Shown in pieces: positions 47,918 to 59,738 of a stretch of 64,000 bases of DNA (position 1 is its first letter; each line of letters opens with the position of its first letter). Below the pieces are notes generated by a model. That model had not been told where the DNA came from. It searched no databases and worked only from the letters and a program-made list of their open reading frames with translations. Source of the stretch: Sordaria brevicollis (lineage: Eukaryota > Ascomycota > Sordariomycetes > Sordariales > Sordariaceae). The translations under genes were made by a program, and so were the position numbers. The DNA lies in assembly GCA_033439795.1 (NCBI GenBank), contig JAUTDP010000010.1, positions 806,001-870,000 on the forward strand, written 5' to 3'.

Positions 47918-50900
47918 TCAGTAAGGAGGCTTCCCCACAGCTCCCACACTCTTAAAATCACTAATCGACGCACTATCAATCCCCTTCAACAACGCCGCCA
48001 GGTCCATAGCAGGCGGCTTCTCGCCCAGCCACGACGAGGACATGGGTCCCGCACGCGAGCCCGCCCGGCTCTTGATACTTCTCTTGGACGAAGTTGATGG
48101 CCTGGGGAAGGTGTTGTGTTGCGTGGCGGCAGCTTGTCCCTGGTGTTGAGAACGAGAAGTAGTCCGTGAAATGGGGACGCCGAGGTTGGCAGCTCCGTTA
48201 GATACCTCTTCACCACCGTTGGCGGTGGCGGGCTTTTCTTCGCCTTCGCCTGGTACCAATGGTCCTCCAAACTTGAGCTGTTGACGATCCTGGGATGCGC
48301 GCCGTGGTGGGCTGGAAGCCACCTGGCTGGTGTTATCGGGGGAACCCTGGCCACCGGCAGCGGCGGGGTTGAAGGACAGTTCGCTGGGCGCCATGTCATA
48401 GCTGACGAGGCTATCGTCGCTATCATCAGAGTGCTGGAACCCGATGCCGTGCGAGGTGGGTGGAGGCTGGAGGTGGCCGGACAGGACGGCCTTGAGCTGC
48501 TCCACGGACGTGACGGGTTGTTGGACCTTGGTCCGGTAAGTAGAGTGGGCGGGCGAGCCGACGTTGCTGCGGATGCTGGTCTTGCGCGTGCGGCCTACTT
48601 GGACGCCGTTGGCGCCCGCCGGAGAAGAGGAAGGGCGGAGGTTGGAGTTGCTGGCGTATGGCGAAGTCACGCCATTGACGCCGAGGCGGTTGTTGTTGTT
48701 GGTGGTGTTCCGGTGGGTACCGGTTGTGCCGGATCGCGAGCCATTGAGCGAGGCGGTCTTGCTGCTGCCTGCTTGCGCGTTGGCGAGGACTTGTTCCCGT
48801 GTCCAGTCACCGAGCATCAGCTCACGGAACTGTGCTGGAAGTTCCCGCTGAGTCTCCGCCTTGGGGATGGTGCTCAAAGTCGACCCGAGCATAGGGTGGG
48901 TGAAGTTCCGACCGGGACTAGCGGCCGGGCTTGTAGGAGGAGAGGTTGCCAGTTCCTGATAGCCTATGCAGATACAATCGACCAGGTTGGCGCGCTCGTC
49001 ATACGGCAAAAGAGCCTCAGACTCGAGATCCTGCATATTCATCTTTGGTGGCGGGCGCGCCTGACCGGGTGTGCCAATGGCGTCAACAGTAGGAGCGGGA
49101 ATGTGAATGCCTTCGACCCAAAAGTTCTTGCTACGGCGCCTGATAATCTCGCCATGGATCGCCCTCCCCGGAGCAGTTCCCTCGCAGTCAAACTTCTCCG
49201 TCAAGGTCCAGAGGTAGCCGTGCACAAGACTGCCAATGCGAACCTTGCCAAGGGGTGTCTCAACCTCTTGAATATCCTCCTGGAGTCTGAAAATCATGGG
49301 GATACCAAACTTGGCAGCATTTACACCAAGCTGGCTCACGAGCTTGGCCAAGAGCACATGGAGAAGCACCAGGTCATTCTCGTAGTCGACAAACTGCAAG
49401 GCATGATCGTAGATAGCAAGATGAAGGAGCTGCAAGAAATGCGAGCGCGGCACCTTTGCTGCCTTGTCCACCCGAGCAGATGCGCTCGAGACTACCCGGC
49501 GAGCAAGGTTCGCCTCCTGGACAGCCCGGTTCTTCAGCGTCGCCCTGGCAGATTCATCCCTGGCCAGTGAATCGGCTGGGGTGGTCTCCCGGTCCAACCA
49601 TGTCACAACAGCATCCACATATGCCTTGCGCACGAGGCCATCGGGATCCCGCAGAAGCCATTGAGTGTTATCCCAGGTTTGGACCGGAACGCGGTTCCTG
49701 GAGAGGTTGATGTTGCCGCTCATCTTTGTGCGCGGGTTGGCAACGCGAAGAATGGCCTTGACGGATCTGAGGGCCGCGATCTTGGCGACGGTAAGAGCGA
49801 AGAGAGAGTCGAGACTGTGATCCTCATTCTCTGGCCTTTCTCCACTCGGCGAGGAGTTCGGAGGTGTAGCCGACTTGGAAGGTCGTAGCTTAAGCAAGAT
49901 GGCCTGGATCATGTCGGAGATCTGGTCGGCGTAGTAGACGTGGGTAGCCAAGTCACCAATACACTGTTGCAGCCTAAACAGCAACTCTCTGCGCTGTCCG
50001 ATAGCCCCTTCATTGTTGCCAATCTCCTCCTGCTCGACCCTCATGCTATCGGGATCTCCTGGCATCTGTACGAGCCTCTGCATATGGCCAAGAAGGTTGA
50101 GAAGGACGTCCATGACGCTCAAGCCAATTAGGTTGACGTCGGAGCGCAGAAGAGCGCTGATCATGGCCGTCTGGATGTTGTGATGCCGGAGGTTCTCGTC
50201 GGTCAGGGGCCGTTGCGCAAGCACCTCAATGGCTGTCAGAAGAATGGTGAACCTGTCCGCGACCGGCGCCCACCGGGCCGCCATCAAAAACACCTTGACC
50301 GCCCACCCATTGTCCTTCCCCTGAGAATCCCTCTTGATAACCTGCTCGTTCTGTTCCACGCGCTCTTCGATGAACCTGAGCAGAGCAATGGTAGGGTTGT
50401 GCGTCTGCGACCTGCTGGGGGCGACAAAGACCTCTCGCAAGCACTGCATGGCCAAGACGCCGATATCTTCTTCGGCCAGCTTGTCGACATCCACCGCGGT
50501 TCCCAGGAAGGCGATGGGGTTGGGGCCCGGCTCACCGCCGTTCGTCTCAGATGCCTGCTGGGCCGTGGCATTGCTCGTCCTCCTGCGCAACAGCGGCGCA
50601 TCCTCGACATTGTCTTCACCGTCGGCTCTCTGCTGCAAAACGTCGAGAAAGTCCTCGTTTTCGGTCCACAGGTTTTCCAGAATCATGGGGACAATGATGT
50701 CGTACTGGCGGGCTACCATTGACGAAAGAGCGTCGGAAGAGGCGACACTCCTAATGGCCTCCAATCCGGCGTTCCTCCACCGCAGGGCGATAGGCTTACT
50801 ATGCACCGGCTTTCCAGCCGCGGGCCGTGTCGAAGCGAGAGAAGCGTACTGCTGAACGACAGAGACGTATTGGCGGAAATAGGCCTGGTCGGCGGCGAGG

Positions 50901-51427
50901 GAGGTAGGGTCATGGTGCTCGCAAAAGGCCTGGAAGGTCGGGATGGAGGACTCGACCATGGTGATGTCGCTCGACTTGAGGACCTGGTCGAGGACGCCGA
51001 GGACACATGATGCGAACAGGGGCAGGTCCTTGGGAGACTTTTCGATTAGGGCAGCGAGGATCTGGAGGGTAACCTGGACGTTGCTGTTGTGTGGTGTATG
51101 CAATGCGCTCGTTAGTATGTGCTTTCCGTACGACGACGAGACGAGGGCTTGGTGTGGTGTGCCGTGGTGATCTGTTGCATCGCATATGAATGGTAGGTAG
51201 GTATATGCTTACCCTATCCTTTGGCGGTAGACGTCACTGGCCGTTTTCTTCTCGAGGAAGCTGCCGACTTTCTGGATTTTCGCGCGACGTGACTGGCAGT
51301 AGAACAGGAGGTAGCTCAGCTCGCTCGAATTGGGCTTGACATCAACGGCGCCCTTGATGGTTCGAGGGTAGCACTTGAGGACCAGGACCTGGTGCTTGGG
51401 CCGGCATTTCTGCTGAAGGGCGTTCAT
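47918..51427 (-). CDS. efr3: Efr3, plasma-membrane anchor of the PI4-kinase (Stt4) complex
   Basis: Efr3 is an ARM/HEAT-like rod that, with Ypp1/TTC7, holds the type III PI4-kinase Stt4 at the plasma membrane. Exons 51427-51213 and 51083-47918 (GTAAGC...AACAG) give 1,126 residues. The N-terminus MNALQQKCRPKHQVLVLKCYPRTIKGAVDVKPNSSELSYLLFYCQSRRAKIQKVGSFLEKK is the Efr3 signature, with basic residues and cysteines that could contact or be acylated at the membrane. The next 700 residues are helical repeats (VTLQILAALIEKSPKDLPLFASCVL, ...). The C-terminal 350 residues are S-, G-, N- and P-rich and probably disordered. It ends KSVGAVGKPPY. The open antisense frame over 48281-49570 is a codon-bias shadow. 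Confidence 0.92.
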
Positions 51428-53859
51428 TTTTTTTTTTCCTGGTCTGTGTTGGTATTGAGTATTCAGGGGTATCGGGTCGAAGAGATTGTCAGGTTGACGG
51501 GATGTTCGGCACCGCGGCGGTTCAGCTTCTGACAGCAGTGGTGTTCGTTCGCTCCTTTCTTACAAGGCGACGTGGTGCCTGGATCGTCGGGCGGTCGTCG
51601 ATGTCGTTCGGTCTCGCAACATGGAGAAACCTGGATCTCGCTGATGATGACGACGGGTCGGAGAGACGGCCAGCAGCGGGAGGGAGGGGGGACGACCAAA
51701 AAGGACGGACGGAAAATGGAAAGGGTGAGATAGGGCAACGGTGTCGTGGTTGGCAAAGCCTGGGCCTCGGAGTTTTTTGTTTTTGCTGGGCCTTGCCAGA
51801 GTCTGACGGGGGCGTGGAGATTGAAATGAAGGTGACCTTTGTTTGGGTCGGCGCAATCGCAGGTAATCTTGTTGTAGCACCCAGCCCAGGTATTTTTGGT
51901 ATGGAGGTTTGCGCGGAAAGGTACTTGTGAAGCCTGAAAGCGGATCCGGGGGGGCCTGAAGTCAGCGCGATTAGGGACCCCTGCTAGAGCGATGCAAGGC
52001 CGATAATTACGGGTATCCGTCGTGTTGCGCACGCTAGTCGAGGTAGAGGTCGATGTATTTCGAGGTAGAGGTAATCGAGAAATTTGTTGTTGGAGGGGAC
52101 GTGTAGAGAGAAGTTTTAGACGCCTTGCGTTATGGTCTTTCTCTCTTCACTCAAGATGAAAAGCGATGACGGGACTTTGTCTCTCCTTCCCTTTCAAGGT
52201 CCGAGTCCAGTTGGTTGGTGACTTGGAGAGAGAGATGATGAAGTGCGGTTAAAATTCTGCCCTGCTATTGGCTGCTTTCCACGCTGCATGTCAATCCACG
52301 CTGATCATGTAATTGTACATCATCGCCCATGCTCCTTTTCTTCTTTTTCATCCCATCAAAGCTCGCGGGAACTTGTTGTTCTGATATCTCGTCGACGAAA
52401 GTTCCATACTCTAAAGAGCATCAATCTGAAGAAGACCAAAATCTGAAACCTCGCAAAACACCTGGGAGCAACTGTCCGCAATCAGCCTTCGCAGTTTGAA
52501 GTAGAGGTACACAATCTCTTGGCGGAACTGTTCCCGTCTGCAGAAAGTTCCCACCTCCACTGCCCAAGAAGCCGCCATGGCCGGGCTCAGCTCCATTCCA
52601 ATTTATGTCCATTTCCAACAGCCCGAATGAACGGAACCAACACTTCCACCTCTCACCGTCACAAGATATGGACGGAAATGTCTCACTCTTTCAACGCTTT
52701 CATCCACTTGCCGACGCGACTATCACCCACCGACTTTCTCGAAGTCTTTGCCCAAGGTTCCATACCCGGGTTTTTGGCGCCAAAGCACAACATAGCGCCC
52801 GCGCCCGCATGCAGGGCCCTCAATCTCCAAAATTTCCCTTTGCGCATTATCTAACGCCGGACCTGCCGGACGGGACATCACTTCCTGCTGCATATGATGT
52901 CGCTGTGACTACTGTGTGCATAGTGTAGCTGCCACTTCCGCGGTAGGTAGGGTGCCAAAATAATGCACTGCACATTTGGCATACATCAAAGACTGTTATC
53001 AGATGATTATTATATATACATTTTTGGCTTTCCTTCACGATCTTTACCATTGTCCAAGGGGGCTTTTGAAAGCTGGGGCAGGTGAAGAGGTGGTGTGAAG
53101 ATCAACAACCCAACCAATTGACTTCGACGCCATTTGGACTTTTTGTCGGGCCTTCTTTAACTTGAATGGTTTTAGCCGGTTCGGTCGGGGCTGCCCGTCT
53201 TCAGTGTGCCCGACTTTGTAGGCATTTGTATCGTTAACGCCGTCGTCGACTAACCCAGAACCTCAACTTCACCGATGAGACCGGTCAACTCCTTCAAGTA
53301 AGTGAACCGACCGGTTGTCGCCCTCGCACTGGACTCGATATGTTGACACTTCAACCTTACACCCGCTGCGGTTGCTTTGTTCACCCATGCAATCTACCCG
53401 CTGTGGCTTGGTAAACACAAAGCTGTTGGCTGGCTTGCTGATATTACTGTCACTCCCAACTCAATACTGCGAGGTGTAACTGGACTGCCTTTCTTTTTTG
53501 GATGCCTCAACTCTGGCTGTTTTTATATCTCTACTTGGTTCGTTTCATTCATTTCGTTATCTGGATGATTTCCCCATAACCATAATGTCGTCAAGCTGGA
53601 ATGAGCAACACCAAGAAAACTACCGACCCCGAATTAAACCAGCCTTTACCACTTAAAAGTCCTTTTCCCTATCCCATACTCCGATTACCCGTACCTGTCC
53701 TCTAGCAATACGATTGTGCATACCCGCTCCTAACACAGCAGATGCACTATTCTGTTACACCCATACAAAGAAAATGATATAGTACAGTAGTGAGAACCTG
53801 ACATTAGTATTATTTTGAGGTCAAAGGTTGAGCTACCTTCACCCGACAATAGCATTCAT
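51428..53859. other. Intergenic, 2.4 kb, no gene seen
   Basis: Holds the efr3 promoter and leader (a T9-type run next to the start codon; purine-rich 51650-51740) and the 3' flank of the next minus-strand gene. A 111-codon frame (52519-52854, plus) shows no domain. Confidence 0.5.
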
Positions 53860-56800
53860 TTAAAGAAAGGCGGCTGCGCTGCTGTCACTGCTCGCTACCC
53901 GTCGACGAAATCCACCTTCCAGTATCTGCGACATCTTCAACTTCCCGAAACCCCTGTTGTCGGCCACTCCTCCAGCCTCGTGGCGTGCGTGGTCCTCTTC
54001 TGAGGAGTCAGCGTGCCCTTGGTGATCATGGCCATAGCCATTCGGCTTGGTAGAGACTGGTCCAAATTGACGTTGAACCGCTGCGCTTAGACCAGGGCTG
54101 GACGTGATGGAAGGGGAAACATAGTGACCCCTGTTGCGCCCAGAACGCTTGAGCGGCGAAGGAGTACATCTCAATGCACTCTTGGCGGGAATGGGAGGAG
54201 CACCTGGGCTATCATTCTCAAGCAAAGCTCTGCCGGAAAGAGGTGGCGTGGTACGCTTGGTAGAACGCTGTTCCGGTGACAGCTTCACAACGTTCGGCTC
54301 AATGGTCGCCAGAGGAGAAATTGGAAGAGACGGCCGATGAGTCGGAGGTTCGTATGCATCGCCTTCATCTTCGTATTCCTCGGTAATTTGTGTTGACTCA
54401 CGGACATGGCGGTTAGGGAAGTTGTTGGGCATAGTAGGAATTGCGTACTCAACATCCACCGGAGTCGAAGGAGACGACTCATTCTTTCCAACGTTTGCTG
54501 ATAACCAGGTCTTCCAATCGACAGAGCTGGCCGAGGACTCGATCCGGTTGTTCGCCGGATGATAAGCGAGGGGTGAGCCTATAGATCTTCTGTTGCGAAG
54601 ATCGTAGCTCTCATCCAACGCCGCATTAGGTGGACCCGTCGCAATCTCGTCAGTGGAATACACACTCTCAGTGTAGTCGTTGTTGTCCGTCGTGTCGGTA
54701 CGATCCTTTGACGCTGGGTCAAACTGACCAGAGTAACGGACTTGTGTGTTGTCGTCCGAGCTGGTATAATGAATCGATTCGTGAATAGCCTGTGCGATAG
54801 CACTGTACTCTGCCTCCATGGACTCGCGCAAAGTACGGCGGAACGGACTGGCTGTGCGGAACAGATGTGAACCGGGCGTGTTTGAGGCAGCTGAAGCCTG
54901 TCCAAGGCTGTCCTGAACCTGTTCGCCTCCCGACTGGTAATCTTGCACACCAAGTGGGTGGTTGGCGTGCTCTGTGAAGGGGTCTGGATGTGCCTTCTGT
55001 GAGCTAGCTGTCGGAGTAGGGTCAGTCTTTGATCTGCCAGCTTGAAAAGCAGCTCGAGGTGCTTTTGATTCGCTCCATCCGGTCTCAGCCGATTGTGAAG
55101 TCATGCCGGAAGAGGAACGCATTCGCTGTTGTTGCTCTTGAGAGTCTTGATATCCAGACAGGCTGCTCTTTCTTGGAGCCCGCGTTGGGGTGTCAACGTG
55201 ATCTGTATCTTGGTAGAGATGCTGTCCTTTGCCCAAAGATCGGACAGATGGTCTCTCGCGAAGAGATGCCTGAGACAAACTCCCAAATTCTAGTTGTTGC
55301 TCCGCCGCTGGGAATGTTTGATTGTGCATATCTCGTACCCGTCTCATCAAGGCAGAGTAGACTCGCTGGCTATCTACACCAGGACCAGGCGGATGGGTTT
55401 GAGTGGTAGAGCCATCAAAGCGCTGGAACAGCTGAGCCCCCAAGGCTTGTCTGCGAATTGATGGCGAGGGAGCGTGCGTGCCGCGTTCATTGATAATGGA
55501 AAGACGTTGCCGCTCCCACTCTCTCCATTCTTCTTGTTGCTGACTGGTAAGGGTGCTAGGGCCTGAGTGAACCCAAGTGGTCAACGACTTATCATCCGAG
55601 ACATTGCGTTCTCTCTCACTCCTGAGACTCTCAAGACTACCCTTGTTGGAGTGGTGGAGGTTGGACGGGACAATTTGAAGAGATGGGATCTTTGAAGGCA
55701 CTCGATGGATAGAGCCCCATTCAATCTTTTCCGCGACCTCTTGATCTGACGCAGTGGAGTGTACGGACCCGATATCGTCCATGACATGGGTTCGTTGAGA
55801 GTCGATGTGCTGAGGTGGAATCGTGTACGAATCCTCAGATTTGCTCAGATGGAAGAAACTCTTCAATTTGGTCTTCAAGGATTTAGAGACCTTTCTGGCT
55901 TTGTGCTTGAAGCCATCATCTTTGCCCGAAGGTGTCGTCAGAAGCGTGAGGTTCGGGTTAGTATCAGCCAAATCATCACCGTAGCTGGCGCTTCGAAGCG
56001 TTTTCCGCATCTTTGGTTCGGCTCGGCGATTCCGCGAACTGAAGATCGTTGAAGCTTTGGAAACAAGACGCGGGGTGCCTCGCTCACTGGCGTGGGACCT
56101 GTCACCCAGTATACTAGGTGCTTCAAGGGGACTGTGCATTTGGTCCATGCTTGTGCGATGTGTGTCTGACCTGGAATGAGTGCTCCGGGTCCTTAAGAAA
56201 CTCATTGACTTTGGAGTTCTCAAGGGCGGCAGCCCTGTCAGAGGGTCGTTCTCCTTGCCATTGGCGAACTTCTTGTGGCTAGAGTTACCCAGCGTTGACC
56301 GGGAAGGGGGCACTCTACTGTCAGCAAAAGACACGGAGTCGTCCTGGCTTTTCCTGCTCTCGGGATCTTCGGAGGTGAACATTGATCTGGACCTTCTGAT
56401 ACGACGGTATGAAGACGGAGCAGAGGCGATATTATCTTCTGGCGTGTAGTAATCTTCGCTGGCGACAAGAGCGTGGATGTAGTCTGCTGCAAGACCAGTG
56501 ACGGGGGCTGAAGGCGAAGTTTTGGGAGGTTGGCATGACTGGTGTATGAGAGAGAGTTCTTTGACATTGTTGGCCAAACTGTAGCTGTGAACGCTGCTTG
56601 AATCTTGATCGTTGGGTTGTAGTTGCGTAGTGTCTTGACCCATGTCCGTGGAAGCCTTTTTGTTGTGGGAGTAAGCACCTTGTCCTGGGCGTCTCTCTCC
56701 CGTGACAGAACATGGCCCCATAAACCGCACGCTCTGTCTACGGTGAAGGTCCTGGCTATTCTCCCGTCCGTGCTGAGGAGTGTTGCTTGCTTCAGGCTTG

Positions 56801-57042
56801 GTACCGTTCCGAGCTGCTTGTGTTCGACGTGGAGAAGAATCGGGCGTTGGCGGGAATAGTGACATTTCTGCTTTGGCACTCCGGTCTTGAGCCCGAGTGA
56901 ATGCCTGACAGGCCGCAACCTGGGCGTCTCGTTGAGCGACGGCTGGATCTAGATGTTCGAGATGGACGCCGTGTGTTGCTGACGAGGTTGACTTGCGGCG
57001 TCGGAGATCCGGCTTGGACTTGACGCTCTGTCGACGTAGCAT
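53860..57042 (-). CDS. Large unrecognised fungal protein, mostly disordered
   Basis: A single open frame of 1,060 residues starting MLRRQSVKSKPDLRRRKSTS. I do not recognise a named family. It is S-, T-, Q- and R-rich with few hydrophobic stretches, so largely disordered, and probably phosphorylated. Parts that look constrained are: the N-terminal block LDPAVAQRDAQVAACQAFTRAQDRSAKAEMSLFPPTPDSSPRR; a basic amphipathic stretch near residue 390 (KARKVSKSLKTKLKSFFHLSK) that could bind membranes; a block ending QQEEWREWERQRLSIINERG; QRVYSALMRRVRDMHNQTFP; and the C-terminus NRGFGKLKMSQILEGGFRRR. The frame length alone makes it a certain gene. Similar layouts occur in ascomycete cortical or septal proteins, but no function is assigned here. 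Confidence 0.85.
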   Translation of the reverse strand: MLRRQSVKSKPDLRRRKSTSSATHGVHLEHLDPAVAQRDAQVAACQAFTRAQDRSAKAEMSLFPPTPDSSPRRTQAARNGTKPEASNTPQHGRENSQDLHRRQSVRFMGPCSVTGERRPGQGAYSHNKKASTDMGQDTTQLQPNDQDSSSVHSYSLANNVKELSLIHQSCQPPKTSPSAPVTGLAADYIHALVASEDYYTPEDNIASAPSSYRRIRRSRSMFTSEDPESRKSQDDSVSFADSRVPPSRSTLGNSSHKKFANGKENDPLTGLPPLRTPKSMSFLRTRSTHSRSDTHRTSMDQMHSPLEAPSILGDRSHASERGTPRLVSKASTIFSSRNRRAEPKMRKTLRSASYGDDLADTNPNLTLLTTPSGKDDGFKHKARKVSKSLKTKLKSFFHLSKSEDSYTIPPQHIDSQRTHVMDDIGSVHSTASDQEVAEKIEWGSIHRVPSKIPSLQIVPSNLHHSNKGSLESLRSERERNVSDDKSLTTWVHSGPSTLTSQQQEEWREWERQRLSIINERGTHAPSPSIRRQALGAQLFQRFDGSTTQTHPPGPGVDSQRVYSALMRRVRDMHNQTFPAAEQQLEFGSLSQASLRERPSVRSLGKGQHLYQDTDHVDTPTRAPRKSSLSGYQDSQEQQQRMRSSSGMTSQSAETGWSESKAPRAAFQAGRSKTDPTPTASSQKAHPDPFTEHANHPLGVQDYQSGGEQVQDSLGQASAASNTPGSHLFRTASPFRRTLRESMEAEYSAIAQAIHESIHYTSSDDNTQVRYSGQFDPASKDRTDTTDNNDYTESVYSTDEIATGPPNAALDESYDLRNRRSIGSPLAYHPANNRIESSASSVDWKTWLSANVGKNESSPSTPVDVEYAIPTMPNNFPNRHVRESTQITEEYEDEGDAYEPPTHRPSLPISPLATIEPNVVKLSPEQRSTKRTTPPLSGRALLENDSPGAPPIPAKSALRCTPSPLKRSGRNRGHYVSPSITSSPGLSAAVQRQFGPVSTKPNGYGHDHQGHADSSEEDHARHEAGGVADNRGFGKLKMSQILEGGFRRRVASSDSSAAAFL

Positions 57043-58066
57043 CGGATCTGGCTGATGGGGCGGCAGCGGCCCTTTTTTTAGACGTATAAGAGGGTAAGGG
57101 GAAGAGTAATTATAAGAGCCTTCGATGATTGCGAATTGGCAAGCGATAGCCTCGTGATTGATCCACCGTAAAGCTGTGCATCTAACCCTATTTCAGGCGA
57201 AATGAGGTCCTCTGGATCGGCGACACACAAGAGCTTTGATGGAGCAACATGGCACGGGCGTGAAATCCCAAAGAGATGAAGGGAAGCCCAACGACATCTT
57301 GCAAGGAAATCGCCATTGGAGTCTTTTATGTGGTGTGTGTGTGTCGGGTAGTGACGATAAGGGCAATGGCTACTGTAGAGAGAAAGTCGGGAAGTCATGA
57401 TGACCGAGATCGGGACCGGTCCTCGCTTCGGGGACAATCCATAAACTTCAAAGGAAGGTGCATTGTCGTTATTGCTATAACGCAGGAGCTACTGATCACA
57501 GACTTGTGGAAAGTGCGGACCATCTCGCACCTGCCATATCTAGAAGATTGCTTCTAGAAAGCAGGAACATCCAAGCCGGTGATCCAGTTGAGAGATGAGC
57601 TACATCTGGGATGTCAGTGGAGTGCACGGAGATGCCCAAGATAGAAATAAATCTAGGGGACGTACCTTGGATCGCCTCAGGGGCCCGAGAGCCGAACCGA
57701 GAATAACTCAGATACGCGAGAACATTATAATCCGGACATATCGGAAAATTGAACAAAACACATACAAAAAGAAGAAGAGCATCTGTATGCATGAAAGACA
57801 AAATAGCCTTGTGTTTCTCATAATGGATAGATAGTACCTGATTACGTACGAAAATGCATGCCATCCCAAACTCATCAGTGAACCCATATCGTGCATACTG
57901 TACATGAAAACTCCCGGGGCTGTCCCACGCCCATCCCAAAACCTATCCCAAAAAAAGAAAACCCAGAGCAGTGCCCGTCCCAACCTAATACCAAAGGGGG
58001 CATCTGAAAAGCCCAGTCATGTTCATTGCGCTAATGATGACACGCTATTAACAAGTATTCATCACC
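57043..58066. other. Intergenic, 1.0 kb
   Basis: Contains the promoter of the 1,060-residue protein gene and the 3' UTR of the subtilase gene. No other gene is seen. Confidence 0.5.
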
Positions 58067-59738
58067 TTAGGCACGGATCTCCTCGAGGAACTCCTTGAGC
58101 TCCTCGTCAACCATGCTGTGGATCTTCTCCGAGAGCTTCTCAGCCTTGTCGGAGAGGGAAGAGACACCCTTGACGACCTTGCCGGAGATGACCTCGTAGT
58201 CGTGCTCAATAGCCTTCTCAAGCTCAGAGACAGAAGAGATCTTGTCAGACTTGGCCTTGGGGGTGGCCTTGTAGCTGCCAGCCTCGACGATGGCAGAGTA
58301 GTTGCTGCAGCCACCACCGTTCCAGGCGAGGAGGTTGGGGGTGTCACGGGGCATGTCGCTGAGAGCACCAACGGTGGCGATCTTGAGGAGGTTGGCCTTC
58401 ATCTTCTCAGGAGAGATCTCAGCGAGAGAGTACTCAGAGTCGCTGGAAGGCTGGAGAGAGAGGTAGTAGGCGAGGAGACCGCAAATGTGGGGAGAGGCCA
58501 TGGAGGTACCAGAGATGGTGTTGGTGGCATACTTGCTGCCGATCCAGGTGGAGAGAATGCTGAGACCGGGAGCGAAGATGTCAGTGCACTTGCCATAGTT
58601 GGAGAAGTAGGCACGGCTGTCATCAATGGCGCTGGCACCGACGGTGACGGCCTTGGCAGCAGCAGCAGGCGAGTAGTTGCAAGCATCGGCGTTATCGTTG
58701 CCAGCAGCGACGGCGAAGTGAATGCCGACGGAGACAGCAGCGTTAACGGTGTCATCGAGAGCCTGGGTCTTGCCACCACCAAGAGACATGTTGGCGACGG
58801 AGCCCTTGAAGCCCTTGCGCTTGCCATCCTTGGCAGCCTTGACCTGCTCGAGATGGGACTTGGCAGCCCACTCAACACCGGCAACGACATCAGCCATGGT
58901 ACCGGAGCCGTTAGAGCGGAGGACCTTGACGGCGTAGACGTTGGCCTTCTTGGCAACACCGTACTTCTTGCCGGCGATCGTGCCAGAGCAGTGAGTACCG
59001 TGGCCGTTTCCGTCGACGTCAGCGTCACCGTTGGGGATGGTCTTGCCCCACTTGGCACGACCCTCGAAGTCAACGTGTTCGACGTTGGTGCCGGTGTCAA
59101 TAACGTAGGCATCAACACCCTCGCCACCCTCGGCAGCGTAGAGGTACTTATTGAAGGTGGCGAAGCTCAAAGTATCACGGTGGGAGATACGAGCCAAGCC
59201 CCAAGGAGCGGACTTCTCGATGTCGCTATCGCACTTGCCCTCAGCATCAACATCCTCGGAGATGCTCATGGTGTGGACGACGCTATCACGCTCGATGTAC
59301 TCGACCTGTGCAGAAAGCGTGTTAGCAAATGTTTCAGAACCGCTGATAAGGATGATAGCGCGTTGTGTAACTTACATCGGGGTGCCTGCGGACAGCCTCA
59401 ATGGTGTCCTCATCGAAGTGGCCAGCGTAGCCCATGAAGTCCTGGCCAATCTTGTATGTGTGCTTGAGGCCGCGGAAGACATCGTCAACCATGGGGATCT
59501 GGCTACGCTTCTTCTTCAAGTCCATGTTGGAAGAGTGAATCTTCTGGATCCAGTTGTGGTGGTCTGACACCTTGTCATCGGTGACGTGCTTCTTGAACTT
59601 GATGATGTAGGAGTTGGGAACGACCTCGGCGTTGGAGGACGAAAGAATGGGAGCGGCGTCGCCATGAATGGACTCATGGTTGACTGCTGGGGCCGCCGCA
59701 GCGCAAGCTGCTAGCGAAAGAGCGAGAAGGCCTCTCAT
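58067..59738 (-). CDS. Subtilisin-like serine protease, cerevisin/vacuolar proteinase B type
   Basis: A proteinase K-clan peptidase (S8). Exons 59738-59376 and 59305-58067 (GTAAGT...CACAG) give 533 residues. The start MRGLLALSLAACAAAAPAVN is a signal peptide; an upstream in-frame Met (MVSVFTQHN) would spoil it. An inhibitor I9 propeptide follows (NSYIIKFKKHVTDDKVSDHHNWI to IEAVRRHPDVEYIERD). The mature enzyme starts near APWGLARISHRDTL. The catalytic triad is Asp191 (AYVIDTGTN), His223 (GNGHGTHCSG) and Ser389 (SGTSMASPH), with the oxyanion Asn324 (AAGNDNADAC). A C-terminal extension of about 90 residues beyond the usual secreted enzyme (KSDKISSVSELEKAIEHDYEVISGKVVKG...) is rich in K and E, as in fungal vacuolar proteinase B homologues. 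Codon bias is very strong, pointing to high expression. Confidence 0.94.

Noticed and set aside
48281..49570. 429-codon open frame on the plus strand
   Set aside because: Antisense shadow of efr3 with no domain of its own.
58118..59437. 439-codon open frame on the plus strand
   Set aside because: Antisense shadow of the subtilase gene; it even crosses the real intron.
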